A program made the position numbers and the translations under genes. This document shows, piece after piece, positions 1 to 11,742 of a stretch of DNA of 64,000 bases; the stretch's first letter is position 1, and every line of letters starts with the position of its first letter. The notes below the pieces were generated by a model, which was given only the letters and a program-made list of their open reading frames with translations, did not search any database and was not told where the DNA came from. The stretch comes from Berberis thunbergii (lineage: Eukaryota; Streptophyta; Magnoliopsida; Ranunculales; Berberidaceae), in NCBI GenBank assembly GCA_003290165.1, contig QNQO01005785.1, positions 558,001 to 622,000 of the forward strand, in the 5' to 3' direction.

Positions 1-395
1 TGAAAAATCATTTTCCATGTAAAATCTTATTTTCCGGTGTTTCATTCGCCACATATGTAGGAAAACAATTTTCTGGGTCCACTTGATTTTCCTGATTTTT
101 TTGTCCGACCTCCCCCCTAAGAAGACTATTTTCCAGGTAAACATGAAAAGTATACAAAAAAATTTGTTAAAAAAACTATCTCAACTCATATGCAACAAAA
201 CCTTACTCGAGACTAAATTTTTGTAACAATGAAATTACCAATATACCCATGACAACAATATTTTTGAGTATAATTTTATGGGTGCAATCAAACACTAGAA
301 AATTATTTTCTAGTAAAGCAATTGTCATAGTCATTTTCTCAAGTAAAAAGTCATTTGACCTAGAAAATGATTTCCTAGGCTATCAAACACACCCT
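1..395. mobile_element. Right-hand end of a probable MITE (left end outside window)
   Basis: The stretch has repeated 'attttct/agaaaat' motifs and ends in atcaaacacaccctaa. Its reverse complement is the 'TTAGGGTGTGTTTGATAG' type of terminus common in plant hAT-like MITEs. The partner end is not in the window, so the element cannot be delimited and no target duplication can be tested. Confidence 0.35.
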
Positions 396-439
396 AAGAG
401 TAAAGCATATGATGCTTAGGTATTTAATGTTTCTAATTT

Positions 440-960
440 TGGTCATATAGATATTCTTGCAAGGATGCATGGACACATACACGACACGCCGACTCGACGA
501 TTTTCCAAAAACTAGGACTCGGGGACACATCATACTATTTTTATTAAGTCATATAAATAAAAATAATAATTTAATAAAGTGTCTTCCTAGACATTATGTT
601 GCAAGAAAAAATAAAGTAGAGAAAAATATAGTAGAGGAGAACCTCTATTATGCTTTAGTGGTTTTTTGCCCTATTTGTCTAAAATAACAATTTTAAAGAG
701 TCATTCACTTCAGATGGATAACAACCATTAAATTAGGTGTTTATTTGCAAATATCTAAAATTAGAAAATAAATAAAGTTGATTTTCAAGTTTTGATTGTG
801 TTTTGACCAAGTTTCGAGTGTATCGGAGGTGTGTCCGACACATTGACCATGTGTCTGATACCTATCAACACGTTGACCAAATTTTTTACTCGTGTCGAAG
901 GCGTGTCCAGCGAGTGTCGGTGTCGGATACATGTCGGACACAGATACGACAAGTTTTCAA
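440..960. repeat. Degenerate repeat rich in GTGTCGGACAC-like motifs
   Basis: Many variants of gtgtccgacac / gtgtcggatac / cgacacgccgactcg lie on both strands here. A related but different patch lies at 7655-8035. This looks like an old DNA-transposon relic upstream of, or within an intron of, the CFM2-like gene. No coding exon could be supported between 1 and 1357. Confidence 0.35.
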
Positions 961-1357
961 AGAGTTGGTCCTTCCTTGTATTCTTGCATCTCCTTTTGGC
1001 ATTTTTCCAATTCATAGTCTTTTAGAATGTGCTTCTTTGTGGAATATCCCAGGGAAGCTTGGTTTATGTCATGTACCACAAGATACAGGTCTAATCTAGT
1101 GATTATACTCCAAATTCCAATTGATCCTTTTCCTTTTCTCATTGCCAGATATTCCACCATATTAACTGTTACTATGGCACTTCAGTAACAAGATAGGTTA
1201 TATGTTTTGTTTGAATTTTTTAATAATAAATGATGCCAAGTCCAGAAAACTCTCAAGAGATCAGTGACTCTGACTCAGTATTCTATCGGGCTTGCAACAT
1301 AGACCAACTTACTATGTATATGTGTTATGTTTGACACTATATCCAATGCATGAACAG

Positions 1358-2357
1358 GCTCAAGCTAAAAAGCTGCGTGCAGAAAGATTGTTAGCAAAGA
1401 TAGAAGCATCCATGATCCCAGCTGGTCCTTCTGATGACCAGGAGATACTGACTGATGAAGAACGATTCATGTTCCGCAGGATTGGTTTGAAAATGAAGGC
1501 ATACTTACCTATGGGTCAGCCTTCTATCATGATTTCAGATGCAGTTAGATATACTTTTTAATATGTAATCTTCTGACTCTCACCTTGTTTCAGGCATTCG
1601 TGGTGTGTTTGACGGTGTTATTGAGAATATGCACTTGCATTGGAAACATAGAGAGCTGGTAAAGTTAATCTCCAAACAAAAGACCCTCTCTTTTGTTGAA
1701 GACTCAGCTAGGCTATTGGAGTATGAGAGTGGAGGAATATTGGTAGCAATTGAAAGAGTCCCCAAGGGTTATGCTCTTATTTATTACCGTGGAAAGAATT
1801 ATCAGAGACCCATTAGTCTGAGACCAAGAAACCTTCTAACAAAAGCAAAAGCGTTAAAGCGTTCAGTTTCCATGCAACGCCATGAGGTTCCTTCATTTCT
1901 TACATCCTTTCTTCCCTTTCCCGCTAATAATAAAATACTATGAGCCAGTTTTTGGCTGCCTAGTTTCAGTATTGGAGTTTACTTTTGACATATGATGCAG
2001 GCACTCAGTCAGCACATATCTGAATTGGAGAATACCATTGAACAAATGAAATGTGAAATGGTAAGTTGCTATAATTTTGCTAAGCCAATTTCAGCATGCG
2101 TAGTGGTTTGCTGTGCAAATTTCCATTCCAGGTGTTTAAAAGCACAAACCAGTTGCAGGGCCCACATGCAGCAAGGGGAGTTCCAGCATTTGGAAAAATT
2201 GATATTTCTTAATTTAAAAAAATTTATCAGAGTTGTCCTAGAAGTACAACCCATGAGGACTTAGATTTAAAACACATTTCAGCCTGTATGTATAAACCAG
2301 TGTTCTAAAAAAAGGTCTAGGCAGCTGGGAGCCACTCAGGCGGCCTCCTAGGTGGGT

Positions 2358-2438
<81 letters not shown>

Positions 2439-4628
2439 TTTTTTATATTTCTAGTTCAATAAAAATTTAAGATTATTTTTCTTATACATTTTGCATATGT
2501 ATCTTGGCATTGAATTGGAAGTAATTTATATGTTATTATACTTAACTTTTATAAATTATCAATTATAATAATTAAATAAATAACTGTCTAGGCCCCCGCC
2601 TAGTCCTCTGAGCGCTAGTCTCCTGCTTGCCGTCTGCCCGCCGCCTAGCGCTTTTTAGAACACTAGTATATACCAATAGAAAATTGGGTATTTTACCGAA
2701 TTTTGTTTGACAACCATTGAAATATAAATAAATAAAAAGATGTTAACAAGAAATCTCAGTAAAACCACAAATAACTTCTTAGGTTCTTTGGCGTGTTAGG
2801 CTAGGTTGCTGGGCTCACTCGCTTGGAGCATGTGCTTGGGATGTGCATGCACTATTTATCAGCTGGATTGAAAATAATACCTAATAATTATGAAAATAAA
2901 TTAAAGTTGATATCCTTTAAATAATACTCATTTGTCATCCTCCTCAATTAGGTATGCATTGACAGGTCAATAAGATCATCCAAATTGTTGTATTGATTGA
3001 TTTTTTTAACTGATGGATTAGAAAATGTTAGAAATGGATATGAACATGAAAAGTTTTGTTTTGTCTTCCTTCAATTTTTTTCTCGAGTTATACAAGATAA
3101 ATCTCAAAGAAACTTATTCATTATAAGGAAAAAAAAAGTAAAAATGCATGTTCTTCATAACTAATGTTGGGAGACAACTTTTGTTAAAAAAAAAATTTAT
3201 GTTCTGCACTACCTTTAGTGACTTAGCTTGGCTTATGCCATAAGGCACACAATAATCTTGTTCATTTATTTCCTATACACCAATGGTTTAGATTAATAAC
3301 GTAGCCAAAGGGTCGATATTTTACTTTTTATAGAATTTAGCAAGCGGTGGGCCCTCTTGGATGGATTTGTAGACAATTTTTTTTCTTGAGACTAGAAGGC
3401 CTTGAGAGATGCCTAAATTCCACCCTGGGACCTACTTGAAGTCTTTATACAGAACAATTTACGGACATGTGAGGCCTATAGTAGGCTTGTGGCTCTGGGG
3501 TCCTAAAGCAAGGCTTCGGTGGCTTACCCCCAGGGCCGGTACTGAGTGCAGTTGAGGTTTATAGCCGTATTACTTAGTTTAATTCCTGAGTTTCTATGTT
3601 TATGTTTTATTAAGAGATAACTCATTATCGAGAAAATTATTTAGAGTTTTGAGTAAAGATCTAGTTTTTAAAATAAAGTTTGTGTGAATACTTTTATTTT
3701 ATTAGATTTATGTTATGTTTCCACCACAATCTGTCACATGTGGACTTTTATAAAGCGACGTCTATATGTTACCTACCCTAGTAATTGAAGAGTGGGGACC
3801 AGGGAGTTATATCTTATATGTGAAGCAATTTCAATAATTATAGCCTATTGCACAAGGAAATGAGTGTTTTTTAGAATTTATGAAGGCTAGTGTGTTTTCA
3901 AATTTTAACTACTTCCGTCTGGAAACGATTGTGTTTGATTATTTTGTTTACACAAACCTTCAATGCACATAATGAGTATATACAATTGTTCATATAAAGT
4001 TATAGCATCTTACTAGTTATAGACATGAAGTGGTTTCCAAGTTAACGGTTGATGTTGATTCTCTAAATGATAATTTTCTTAACACTGGATTGTATGATAA
4101 AGGTTTTATTCTTATTAAGATATGTGGCAAAGTTGATTATCTAAGCATAGAGTCTTTGCTAGGAGTATCCGAGAGTGTCGACACAAGTATCTGCCACTAT
4201 ACATGTCGACACTTTTTTTCTTTTTCTTTTAAAAAAAAAAAAAATAGAGTGCCATTGTTACATAAATATATCCTTTAATCTATTTGAGACTAGCTATTAA
4301 TTGACTAACTAAATAAGTCCTTTGTTTTTCTTTGAAAAACTTCCTTAGAGTGACTCTGGATATGGTGAGGCCGGAGAAAACTGGAGCTTGGACGCAGAGA
4401 ATCCATCTAGTTCTGTTTTAGAGGTCACTCAAGTAAGATAAACTATTCCAAACTTTATCTCATTCTTTTACTGAAATTCAGATAATTTTGATGGCCTGAG
4501 TTGTGCAGAGTGAAAGAGAATATTCTCAGATGGAGTCTGATACTGATGATGATGATATGGATGATGATGATGATGATAATGATTATGGCAATGATGAAAA
4601 CTTCAATTTGGAAGACGATGAAGAATAA
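1358..4628 (+). CDS. CFM2: CRM-domain chloroplast RNA splicing factor, CFM2-like (3' exons only)
   Basis: Five exons join in frame: 1358-1514, 1594-1886, 2001-2060, 4349-4432 and 4509-4628 (stop TAA 4626-4628). All introns are GT..AG. The product has a linker ([33 protein letters not shown]), then a CRM domain starting at the GxxG loop (GIRG) and running through [46 protein letters not shown] and [16 protein letters not shown] short coiled segment ([13 protein letters not shown]) and a very acidic Asp-rich tail follow. CRM proteins bind chloroplast group II introns. The order, 'AMQRHEALSQH'-type C-terminus and acidic tail fit CFM2 better than CFM3, from memory of the families. The N-terminal transit peptide and earlier CRM domains lie upstream, outside the window. 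No frame break is seen. Confidence 0.8.
2298..2665. mobile_element. hAT-type MITE in CFM2 intron
   Basis: Terminal inverted repeats CAGTGTTCTAAAAA and TTTTTAGAACACTA bound 368 bp. Flanks GTATAAAC (2290-2297) and GTATATAC (2666-2673) match at 7 of 8 bases, the hAT duplication length. The interior holds GCCTAGGCGG-like subterminal motifs and a long (TTA)n run at about 2359-2435. A second copy is at 57723-57989. Confidence 0.7.
2674..4348. other. Rest of the large CFM2 intron; no gene seen
   Basis: AT-rich intron sequence between the exons ending at 2060 and starting at 4349. No coding exon or clear element was recognised. A cccagggccggtactgag segment near 3530 resembles a transposon end but has no visible partner. 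Confidence 0.5.
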
Positions 4629-4881
4629 TGTTCTTTTTGAATCTTGATCCATCTTCAGCCAAAGAGTTGTATCTGTGGCTGGAAAGTGTTTTTAAAAGGT
4701 GACAGGACATTGGGTTGTTAAACTCCAAAGAAGGTATCAATTTGTTCACTCCTTTCTGATCAACTTTTTTTCCTATTAAATTGTTCTTCACGATTCTAAT
4801 CAGAAAAATAGGGAGTCCAAGGTTTTATATATATATATATATATATAACCCAACTATGTCTTAACCTGGATAATAAAATAA

Positions 4882-7160
4882 GGGTAATTTAACTTTTGCC
4901 CTCAGTATTACGACCAAGTTAGTTTTTAGACCTCAAACTTGTCCTACATTTACGTAAGACCCCGATTTCAATTTAGGATAAATAATAACTTTGACCTCAC
5001 ATGTGAAAATATCCCATTGCCCCTCCCCATTAGAAAGGCCAAATTTGACATTAACCCACTAAAGATATTCAAAATTAATCATACCCCCTTAGCTGCTCGA
5101 GATACCTCTAGAACGCATCGATACACATTACAAGGAAACAAAAGAATGACATCTTTTGAAATTTTAAAAATACACATCTCGAGGAACTAGGAATGGCCAA
5201 CAATTTATTTAACAAATAATAATAATAATACTTCTTCCCCAATCAGACTCCACTTCTACTACCACAAACACTCTTCTCATCAATCCACCACCACTCACCC
5301 TAATGCAGCAGCTGATCAAATGGAAGGAGAGCATGTCTCTTTCACGATCACCTCCTATACTCATTCTACCCTCTTCCTCTCCACCCAAACTTTGAATTGT
5401 TGGTTTTTCAAGTTGCATCACTACATCGCTAGAATAAACACAACTAGGGTTGGGCATCCCATCTCTCGATCTTGGTCCCGTCCTAATTTTTTCGGGTTCT
5501 TTTGGGATTGATCAAACTCATTCCCATCCCGTCCTGTCTTGCTCTAGAGTGGGATGGGACCGAAATGGATTTTTAGTCTCACCCATCCAAATCCCGAACT
5601 TATTTAATATATATTAATTATTATTAATTTTAATATTTTAATCAAGTCAGACTTGATTCTTGATGTTGTTGATCATGTACTTGTAATATTAACTATTTTA
5701 GATTTGATTATTAATGTAGTGGATGTAAGACTTTAATCATGTAATATTATGTTGTTAAATCATGTTTGGTGTGAATTTTAGACTTGAATAAATTTGTTGC
5801 GAGAATTTTTTTTTAGTACCATATAGTCTCGTCCCAAAAATAAAATAACAGGATGGGATTGGGATGAGGTCCATCCCATCTCGTGCCCACCCCCAAATGT
5901 AACTAAAGCATCCTTATCTCTCTGGTCAATGCATCCATCTATTCATTCAAACAATTTATTGATGTTCAGTTCATTTATTGATGTTTATTGATGTTCAGTT
6001 TTTTTTTCTCTTTATTGATTTTTTTTCTCTTTATTGATGTTCAGCTCTTTTTTGTCTTTCTAGACAATCGATCATTGATCATCTTTCCCCTTTTCTATTA
6101 AATTCGATCACTTGGAGTGTAAATACATTTTAATTTCAAACTATCCTTCACAAGTGGAGTGATGTTGATGTTTCAATCTATGGCCACCACTAACATCACT
6201 TATGCTTCCTTTGGAAGAACAAAGGCAATTTAAATATTGTTGCGAGCTAGAATCGAATTAAAGGCATTCTCTCAAATTGTTCCTGCAATCAATCTCCCCA
6301 ATCGAGATTTGGGATGATGTGTCAAGGAAGTTTGCCTCTAAATGAACGATGAACCTATCACATCTACATCATCACATTCACCACCACATATCTTTCATTT
6401 CCATTCAGTCTATCGAGTCCTCAAACTCGAAGTTAGAGGGTTGTTATTGTTGTTGATGGTTGTGGTGGCAGTTATGGTGATTGTTGATGCTTAAGGCAGA
6501 GCAGTAGATGAACCCTATTCACAAGATGAAAATTTCAATTTCGGTCATCCCCATCTGCACCACCACTCCAAGTGTCACCCTTTCTTTGGAGGGATAATTG
6601 TCAAAAAGGATTATGGGATTTCTTGTCGCTGAAGCTTCTGTTTCAATCTCTCAATCTCAACTTCGATTAAGAAAAAGGGGGAGGGGTAGCAGCGAGATTC
6701 AAATCAGGGGGTGCTGCCTTGTTCGGTTGAGGTAGTGGTGGTGCATGGCGATGACAAGGGAGGTATTTGGTCAGTCAGTCGCGATGTGGTGGTGGGATAA
6801 AGTAGATTCGAGTCTCGTTCGCGTTTGGAACATAGGTAGTCCCGGAAGAATTGATTTAGTGTATTTTTTAATAAAATATGGCAAATCTTTCCTGTAGTGT
6901 TTTTGTTCATCTTTGTTCATCATCATTGTTCATCTTTCCTGTTGTGTTTTTGTCGTATCTCGAGATAGCTTAAGGAGGTATAATTTATTCCAGATCTTTT
7001 GAAGGGCTTATGTCAAATTGGAGGGGGCAATGAAATCTTTTCATATGAGAAGTCAAAGTTACTATTCATTATGAAATTGAGATCTAAAGTAAGAATTGGA
7101 CAAGTTTTGGGTCTAAAAGCTAACCTGGTCGTAATACTAGGAGCAAAAGTTAAATAACCC
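4882..7160. mobile_element. Long-TIR element, MULE-like, non-autonomous
   Basis: The left end (ggtaatttaacttttgccc..., from 4882) is the inverted counterpart of the right end (...gcaaaagttaaataacccc, to about 7160). The similarity continues inwards for about 200-230 bp on each side, through gtattacgacca, aactttgac, tgaaaa, ccattgccccctcc and ctcgagatac. Such long inverted ends with no transposase gene suggest a non-autonomous Mutator-like or foldback element. I found no convincing 9-bp target duplication. The interior has no coding capacity and contains a nested element at 5445-5895. Confidence 0.6.
5445..5895. mobile_element. hAT-like MITE nested in the long-TIR element
   Basis: Starts tagggttgggcatcccatct and ends agatgggatgg-like inverted sequence to gtgcccaccccca. 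The interior is full of GGGATGGGA/TCCCATCCC motifs. Flanks are aacacaac and aatgtaac, only 5 of 8 identical. A truncated relative lies at 54603-54690. Confidence 0.5.
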
Positions 7161-9085
7161 CCTAAAGGAACCTTGAACCTAAGACTGTGCTGATGACATA
7201 ATACCTTCACACTTCCAACAATATCAGAATTGGTGACTTATCCTTGAATTTCTCGTAGTTCCAGTTATGCCTCAACTTTTGTCTCTTACTTGTGGCTTTT
7301 GTTGACAAATTATTTTGCAATGAAGTTGTGATGTTATGTTTGATCAAAGTCTAGGCAACACCGAGCATAGTCTACTGCATGTCGGTGTTCCTTCCAAATC
7401 ATTTATGTTTTATCTGATGCATACACACTTGCTAAAATGTCATCTATGCTATGCTTTGCAATATGTTACCTTGTGTGACTTGGACAATGGCTCTCATCAT
7501 TGTGAAGCATCAGAACATGAAATATAAATGATTAAACTTCTAAGTGAGCGATTATTGTCTAACACTATTTTTTAATCTAGCGTAGAGATGGATGTTCTAG
7601 AAAAAAAATAACACTAGAACAATACTTCTTTACAATAAACTATGTTGTGCCAATACTTGGGCGTTCAAACGAATCGTGTGTCCACCCGTGTGGACACGGA
7701 TTCAGACACGACACACTAGGGACATCCTAATGTTAGATATCACGATTTCAGACATCACGACTATAACCTATGTTTTAGGGAAGCCATAATCATTTGTTGT
7801 TCTAAGTTATATATCATTTTTTTATTTTGTAGAGGTGCCTATCTTATTTTAGCATATGGTATTTATCTAAGAATAGTTATATAGGATAATGTTAATATCA
7901 AATATTTAAATTTACTGTCTTGTCCCAGAGTATTATAATTTTTGACTTGTCGTGTTGGACACTCCACACCTGTGTTTGAGTTCAAAAACACTTGTATTTG
8001 TGCAAACCAGACACGAAAACATTGCCCAGGATTGAATTAGCACAAAAGGAAATAAGAAACCACCATATTTATACTAGATCTCTAGGAAAAAAACCAAAAT
8101 AAATGAAATCACCATTGTATATGCCAGTTCTCTTGGAACAAACAAAACAATGCTATATTTGCTTGATTCTCCAACAACAGTCAAACAAACCTCATGATCA
8201 GATGATCCTATATACCTTGTTCTCCCCATCAAAATGAAGTAATATGTAACAACCAACAAGAACCATGCAAAATCTCCAGCAATGATCTGTGTACTAGTCA
8301 CTGATGGACAAACAACTTGGTAGGCCCCAACAGCTACACATGATTTTTTTAAGAGTAGTGTTGGCATAATCACATCTTGTGACACCCCCGACTTCCAAGA
8401 AGAGGACGAGGTGGTGGGATGAAGAAGTGCCTAGTCAAGATGATGTGATGATTGTGGCAGGATTGTATGACAAGCTTATGAAATCATCCAATTGAGGATT
8501 GTGGTCTTGCACTCTTGTAACACTGAGGTAGGGGAACTTTGACACACTAATGCTAGGAGGAGGTGGTGGTGTTAAAGCCCTTAGCATGATGAGGTGATGG
8601 TTGCGCCAAATATGTCACATCCCTTGAAAGCTGATGTCCAAGTGAAGGTTCTTATGGTACTTACACGACTGAGGTCTTTGTACTCAACTGTAAAGACTAG
8701 ATATCACAGGTTAGGAGGTCAAATCCCATCGCGCCCAATTTATTGAAATTGTTTTAAGCTAAAAGCATGCACATCCAGGGGGTGGTTAAGTGGAGAGAAT
8801 GTATATGGTATTAGAGTGAGATTTTACAGGCCTAGATCAAAGAAGCTGCAATATGTATGTGCAACTTGAAAGACAATGATCAAAATGTACAAACTTGATC
8901 CACAATGACTTCAAAGTGAACCCCCAACATACGTGCATGATTTTTCTTTTTATAGTTGATGTTGGACTACCACTACTTCTATTTTATCTTAAAGAATTTC
9001 TCTGTATGATTTCCATTAAACTTATTAACTATAGGGTACCTTACAAGACGTTACATGTTATTTAACTTTTCTTCTTTCTGACTCT
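7161..9085. other. Intergenic; degenerate repeats, no gene seen
   Basis: No coding region is supported. 7655-8035 is another GTGTCC/GGACAC-rich patch, with weakly inverted ends around gggc and gccc. At 8376 a TGTGACACCCCC start resembles an LTR, and atggtattagag at about 8805 resembles an initiator-Met primer-binding site, but no second LTR was found. Confidence 0.4.
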
Positions 9086-9089
9086 GTAT

Positions 9090-9470
9090 TTTAGGATCTC
9101 CAGAATAAGAGAACTTCTGGGATGGAGCTTGAGGGGAATGAATTTTACCATCTGGGTTTTGGTGAGCATGCTACTGCATCCGCATTGAGTATGTCAGTCT
9201 CTTCACATCAGTGGCTCTATCATATGAGTTTTGATATATCCTTAATACCTGAATTGAATCCAATGTCTGATTTAGGATATCAACATGAAGCTTGTCAATT
9301 GGGCAAGCATTCTCATAGTTTTTTTTTAGGGTAGGGTTAATAAGCACCAATTGAGTCCTGATGTTGTAAATATGAATATCTCTGCTCCTTCAAGAATAAA
9401 ATTTACTCTTCTTGTGAACGACTTCTCTGGAATAACCTCTCACCCCAAAAGATAAATCGACATTACCAAA
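9090..9470 (+). pseudogene. Ty1/copia pre-integrase/integrase fragment
   Basis: Translation gives MELEGNEFYHLGF, then SSHQWLYHMSFD, then CQLGKHSHSFF, and in a shifted frame NISAPSRIKFTLLVNDFSG. This order matches a copia GAG_pre-integrase domain (the W-x-x-x-x-H and C-x-L-x-K-x-x segments) followed by the start of the integrase core, where 'DIWGPSR...YFVTFIDDYSR' is usual. Stops and frame changes show it is dead. No LTRs of this copy were recognised. Confidence 0.55.
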
Positions 9471-9861
9471 AAGGTAAGTAGTTTAACAATGCAGTTCTCA
9501 TTCATTTTAGTATATGGAGAGATATTTTACATTTGGACAGTGCTCTTCTTTAAAAATACTCATTATCAATCTCTGAGCACTGTGTTGTGCTTCAGACTAC
9601 TTTCACTCGCAGGTCTCAGCATAGTGAGGTGTAAAATGTAAACATTGCCATTTGCTCATACTCTAATGTTTGCTGACCATGCTTGAACCATAGTAGGCTA
9701 ATGCTCTATTGATACAGCAAGTTAATCTTATTAAATTGATGCAATAGTCTGTTTTTAGCAGTAATGCTCTATTCTTTTTGGTGTATCTCCAAAGTGTTAG
9801 CTTACCATGCCTTCCCTGCATTTATGGTCATGGTATAATTTGCCAACTTCCCCCCTCCCCA
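9471..9861. other. Intergenic, nothing recognised
   Basis: AT-rich sequence between the copia relic and the LINE poly(A) tail. No coding frame or repeat was recognised. Confidence 0.4.
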
Positions 9862-10082
9862 CATTCCTTTGGGGTTTTTTTTTTTATCAACGAAATTGAA
9901 ATTGCATTAAAAATAAAAATCATTCAGGTTCAAAGTACACCCCATCTCTAGATCATCATTATTACTATTACTACTACTACTAGCATAGACTGATACAGCC
10001 AGTCGATGAGCTGTTAGGTTCATATTTCTTTGCTTTGAAACATTCAAAATATACTAGTTTGTGTTTCAGACGATACTGCCAA

Positions 10083-10485
10083 GTAACTTTCTGCTGCCAT
10101 GTTAAATGTTGTTTTTGCCATTAATCAATTCTGCAATGTCTTTGCTATCAGTTATCACTACAACCTTTTTGTACCCATTCGCCATCGCTCATTCACTTGC
10201 TAGTCTGACCCCTTTTAATTCAGCTTCAAAACTTGTTTTCATGTTTTTCCTGCATCATTATTTGTTAATCCCTATTATCTTTTCGTCTGCATCAGTCGTG
10301 TAGAAATCAAAACAACCATCACACTTGTTCCTATGGAAAGCAGCAACAGCGACCAGCATAATAAATTCATGACCTGCTAATGTCTTTGCCTGCTCAAAGA
10401 CTGTTGAAATTGAAGAATTATTTGCATTTGTGTTTGTATTTGTATTTGTCTTCTTGTGGTGTGTGAACTTTGACATTATTGGCAT
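10083..10485 (-). pseudogene. LINE RNase H-like domain remnant
   Basis: Minus-strand fragments read CDGCFDFYTTDADEKIIG, then in another frame SFEAELKGVRLASE, a TGA stop, and AMANGYKKVVVITDSKDIAE. The 'FEAEL..G...A' and 'VVVITDSKD' segments are typical of RVT_3-type RNase H at the 3' end of plant L1 elements. The frame change and internal stop show it is inactive. Confidence 0.6.
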
Positions 10486-10894
10486 TTGATTGTTGTTTCA
10501 AGTTGCTTGAGTCCTGCCAGAATTTAACTGAACTATCTACAAGTCTTGTTACCATCTATACTCTGATTTTTTGTTTTAAAAAATAACACTAGTTCTAGCC
10601 TACCAAATATAATCTAGGACTGCAACGGCTCTAACCATGCTTAGTTCCCTTTCATACTTACTTGTGTACATGTACCACAAGAACTCCAGAAAATTTTTCT
10701 CATGAGAAAATCCACTATGTCTCATCTAACAGGTATGTTAGACATACCTCACACTTGGACAACTCCAAGAGGACACTAAAAAAGAACATACCTTGATGTT
10801 TCTTTTTTGTGTTGCAAAGTGGGCAATCATCACCCACTGTTATATGATGTTGTCTAAGGACCTCCCTCACAGAAATCGGTCCTTTATAAATTTT

Positions 10895-11116
10895 TCAAAG
10901 AAAAAGTTGAACCCGATGAGGAATCTTGAGTCTCCGAATACCTTGGAGCAATCCCCTATCATCGCCTCTGGATGAAGAAGCGTTGAAAGAAACTGTCGTC
11001 TCACTTCTAAAGGATCTATAAGCCGATTTCACAATGAAAACTCTTTTGGTCTCATGTTTCCAAATAAGCACATTTTTTCCCTCCGAATGTCTAATGGGAG
11101 TGTTCAGGATAGCCAT
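10895..11116 (-). pseudogene. LINE zf-RVT segment remnant
   Basis: Reads KNVLIWKHETKRVFIVKSAYRSF followed by IRRLKIPHRVQLFL. This is the 'D..W...G.FSVKSAY......W......PPK...F.W' region just before the zf-RVT motif in plant L1 LINEs. The segment stops exactly at the left LTR of the gypsy insertion. Confidence 0.6.
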
Positions 11117-11117
11117 A

Positions 11118-11711
11118 TGTCACGTGCTGACCTTTTTCCCTTGGCTAACACGCTGCCCACTAGCGTCACACTCCCGTCGGACTAACAAGTCAAGGCACTT
11201 CGATGCTTGGCTAATGCTAAGTGATGCTACGGCAGCTTAAGTGGGGAAAATACTAAGGCACAAGTGTTTAGGTTTTTTGAAAGAATGCTTTGTATTGCTT
11301 GAGAGAGTTGTACAAGTGTTTCTATATGTTTTGTACAAATGAATGCCAAGGCCTATTTATAGGCCCTTAAAGTCCTAGAGGCTTCTAGCCTAGAACCTTC
11401 CACAATCCTCCTTCAAAAGAGTATTCTCTATGCATCTAGAAAGTTTCCACCTCCAAAGGAACCAGAAATTATAAGGAGGCTTCTAGAAAATACTACACAA
11501 ATCTGTACAAGGGTGTTTTAGACTCATCCATGCTAGAACACTCTAGAGAAAGCTAAGCTAGAATGTCCAAGAGCACTCTAGAACCTTCCGGAGGCATCTC
11601 GAAAAGCTTGTTGCTCCATCGGGCCTTTACGGGCCTACTGCCAGCGTCCATATGATGCCTTGGATGCCTTGTTGCCTTGGTGAGGGATATTTTTTGACAT
11701 GGCTCGTGACA
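11118..11711 (-). repeat. 3' LTR of the chromovirus
   Basis: 594 bp, TGTCACG...CGTGACA. Contains gcctatttataggccc at about 11351-11366, which on the minus strand is a CTATAAATA promoter box. Adjacent to the polypurine tract at 11712-11724. Confidence 0.9.
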
Positions 11712-11724
11712 TTCTCCCCCACCC
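11712..11724 (-). other. Polypurine tract of the chromovirus
   Basis: On the minus strand gggtgggggagaa lies immediately upstream of the 3' LTR start TGTCACGAG. This is the expected place for the plus-strand primer. Confidence 0.75.
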
Positions 11725-11742
11725 AAGTCCTTGACGACCTCG

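Noticed and set aside
8376..8820. A third TRIM starting TGTGACACCCCC with a tggtattagag site
   Set aside because: No second LTR, no purine tract and no target duplication could be found.
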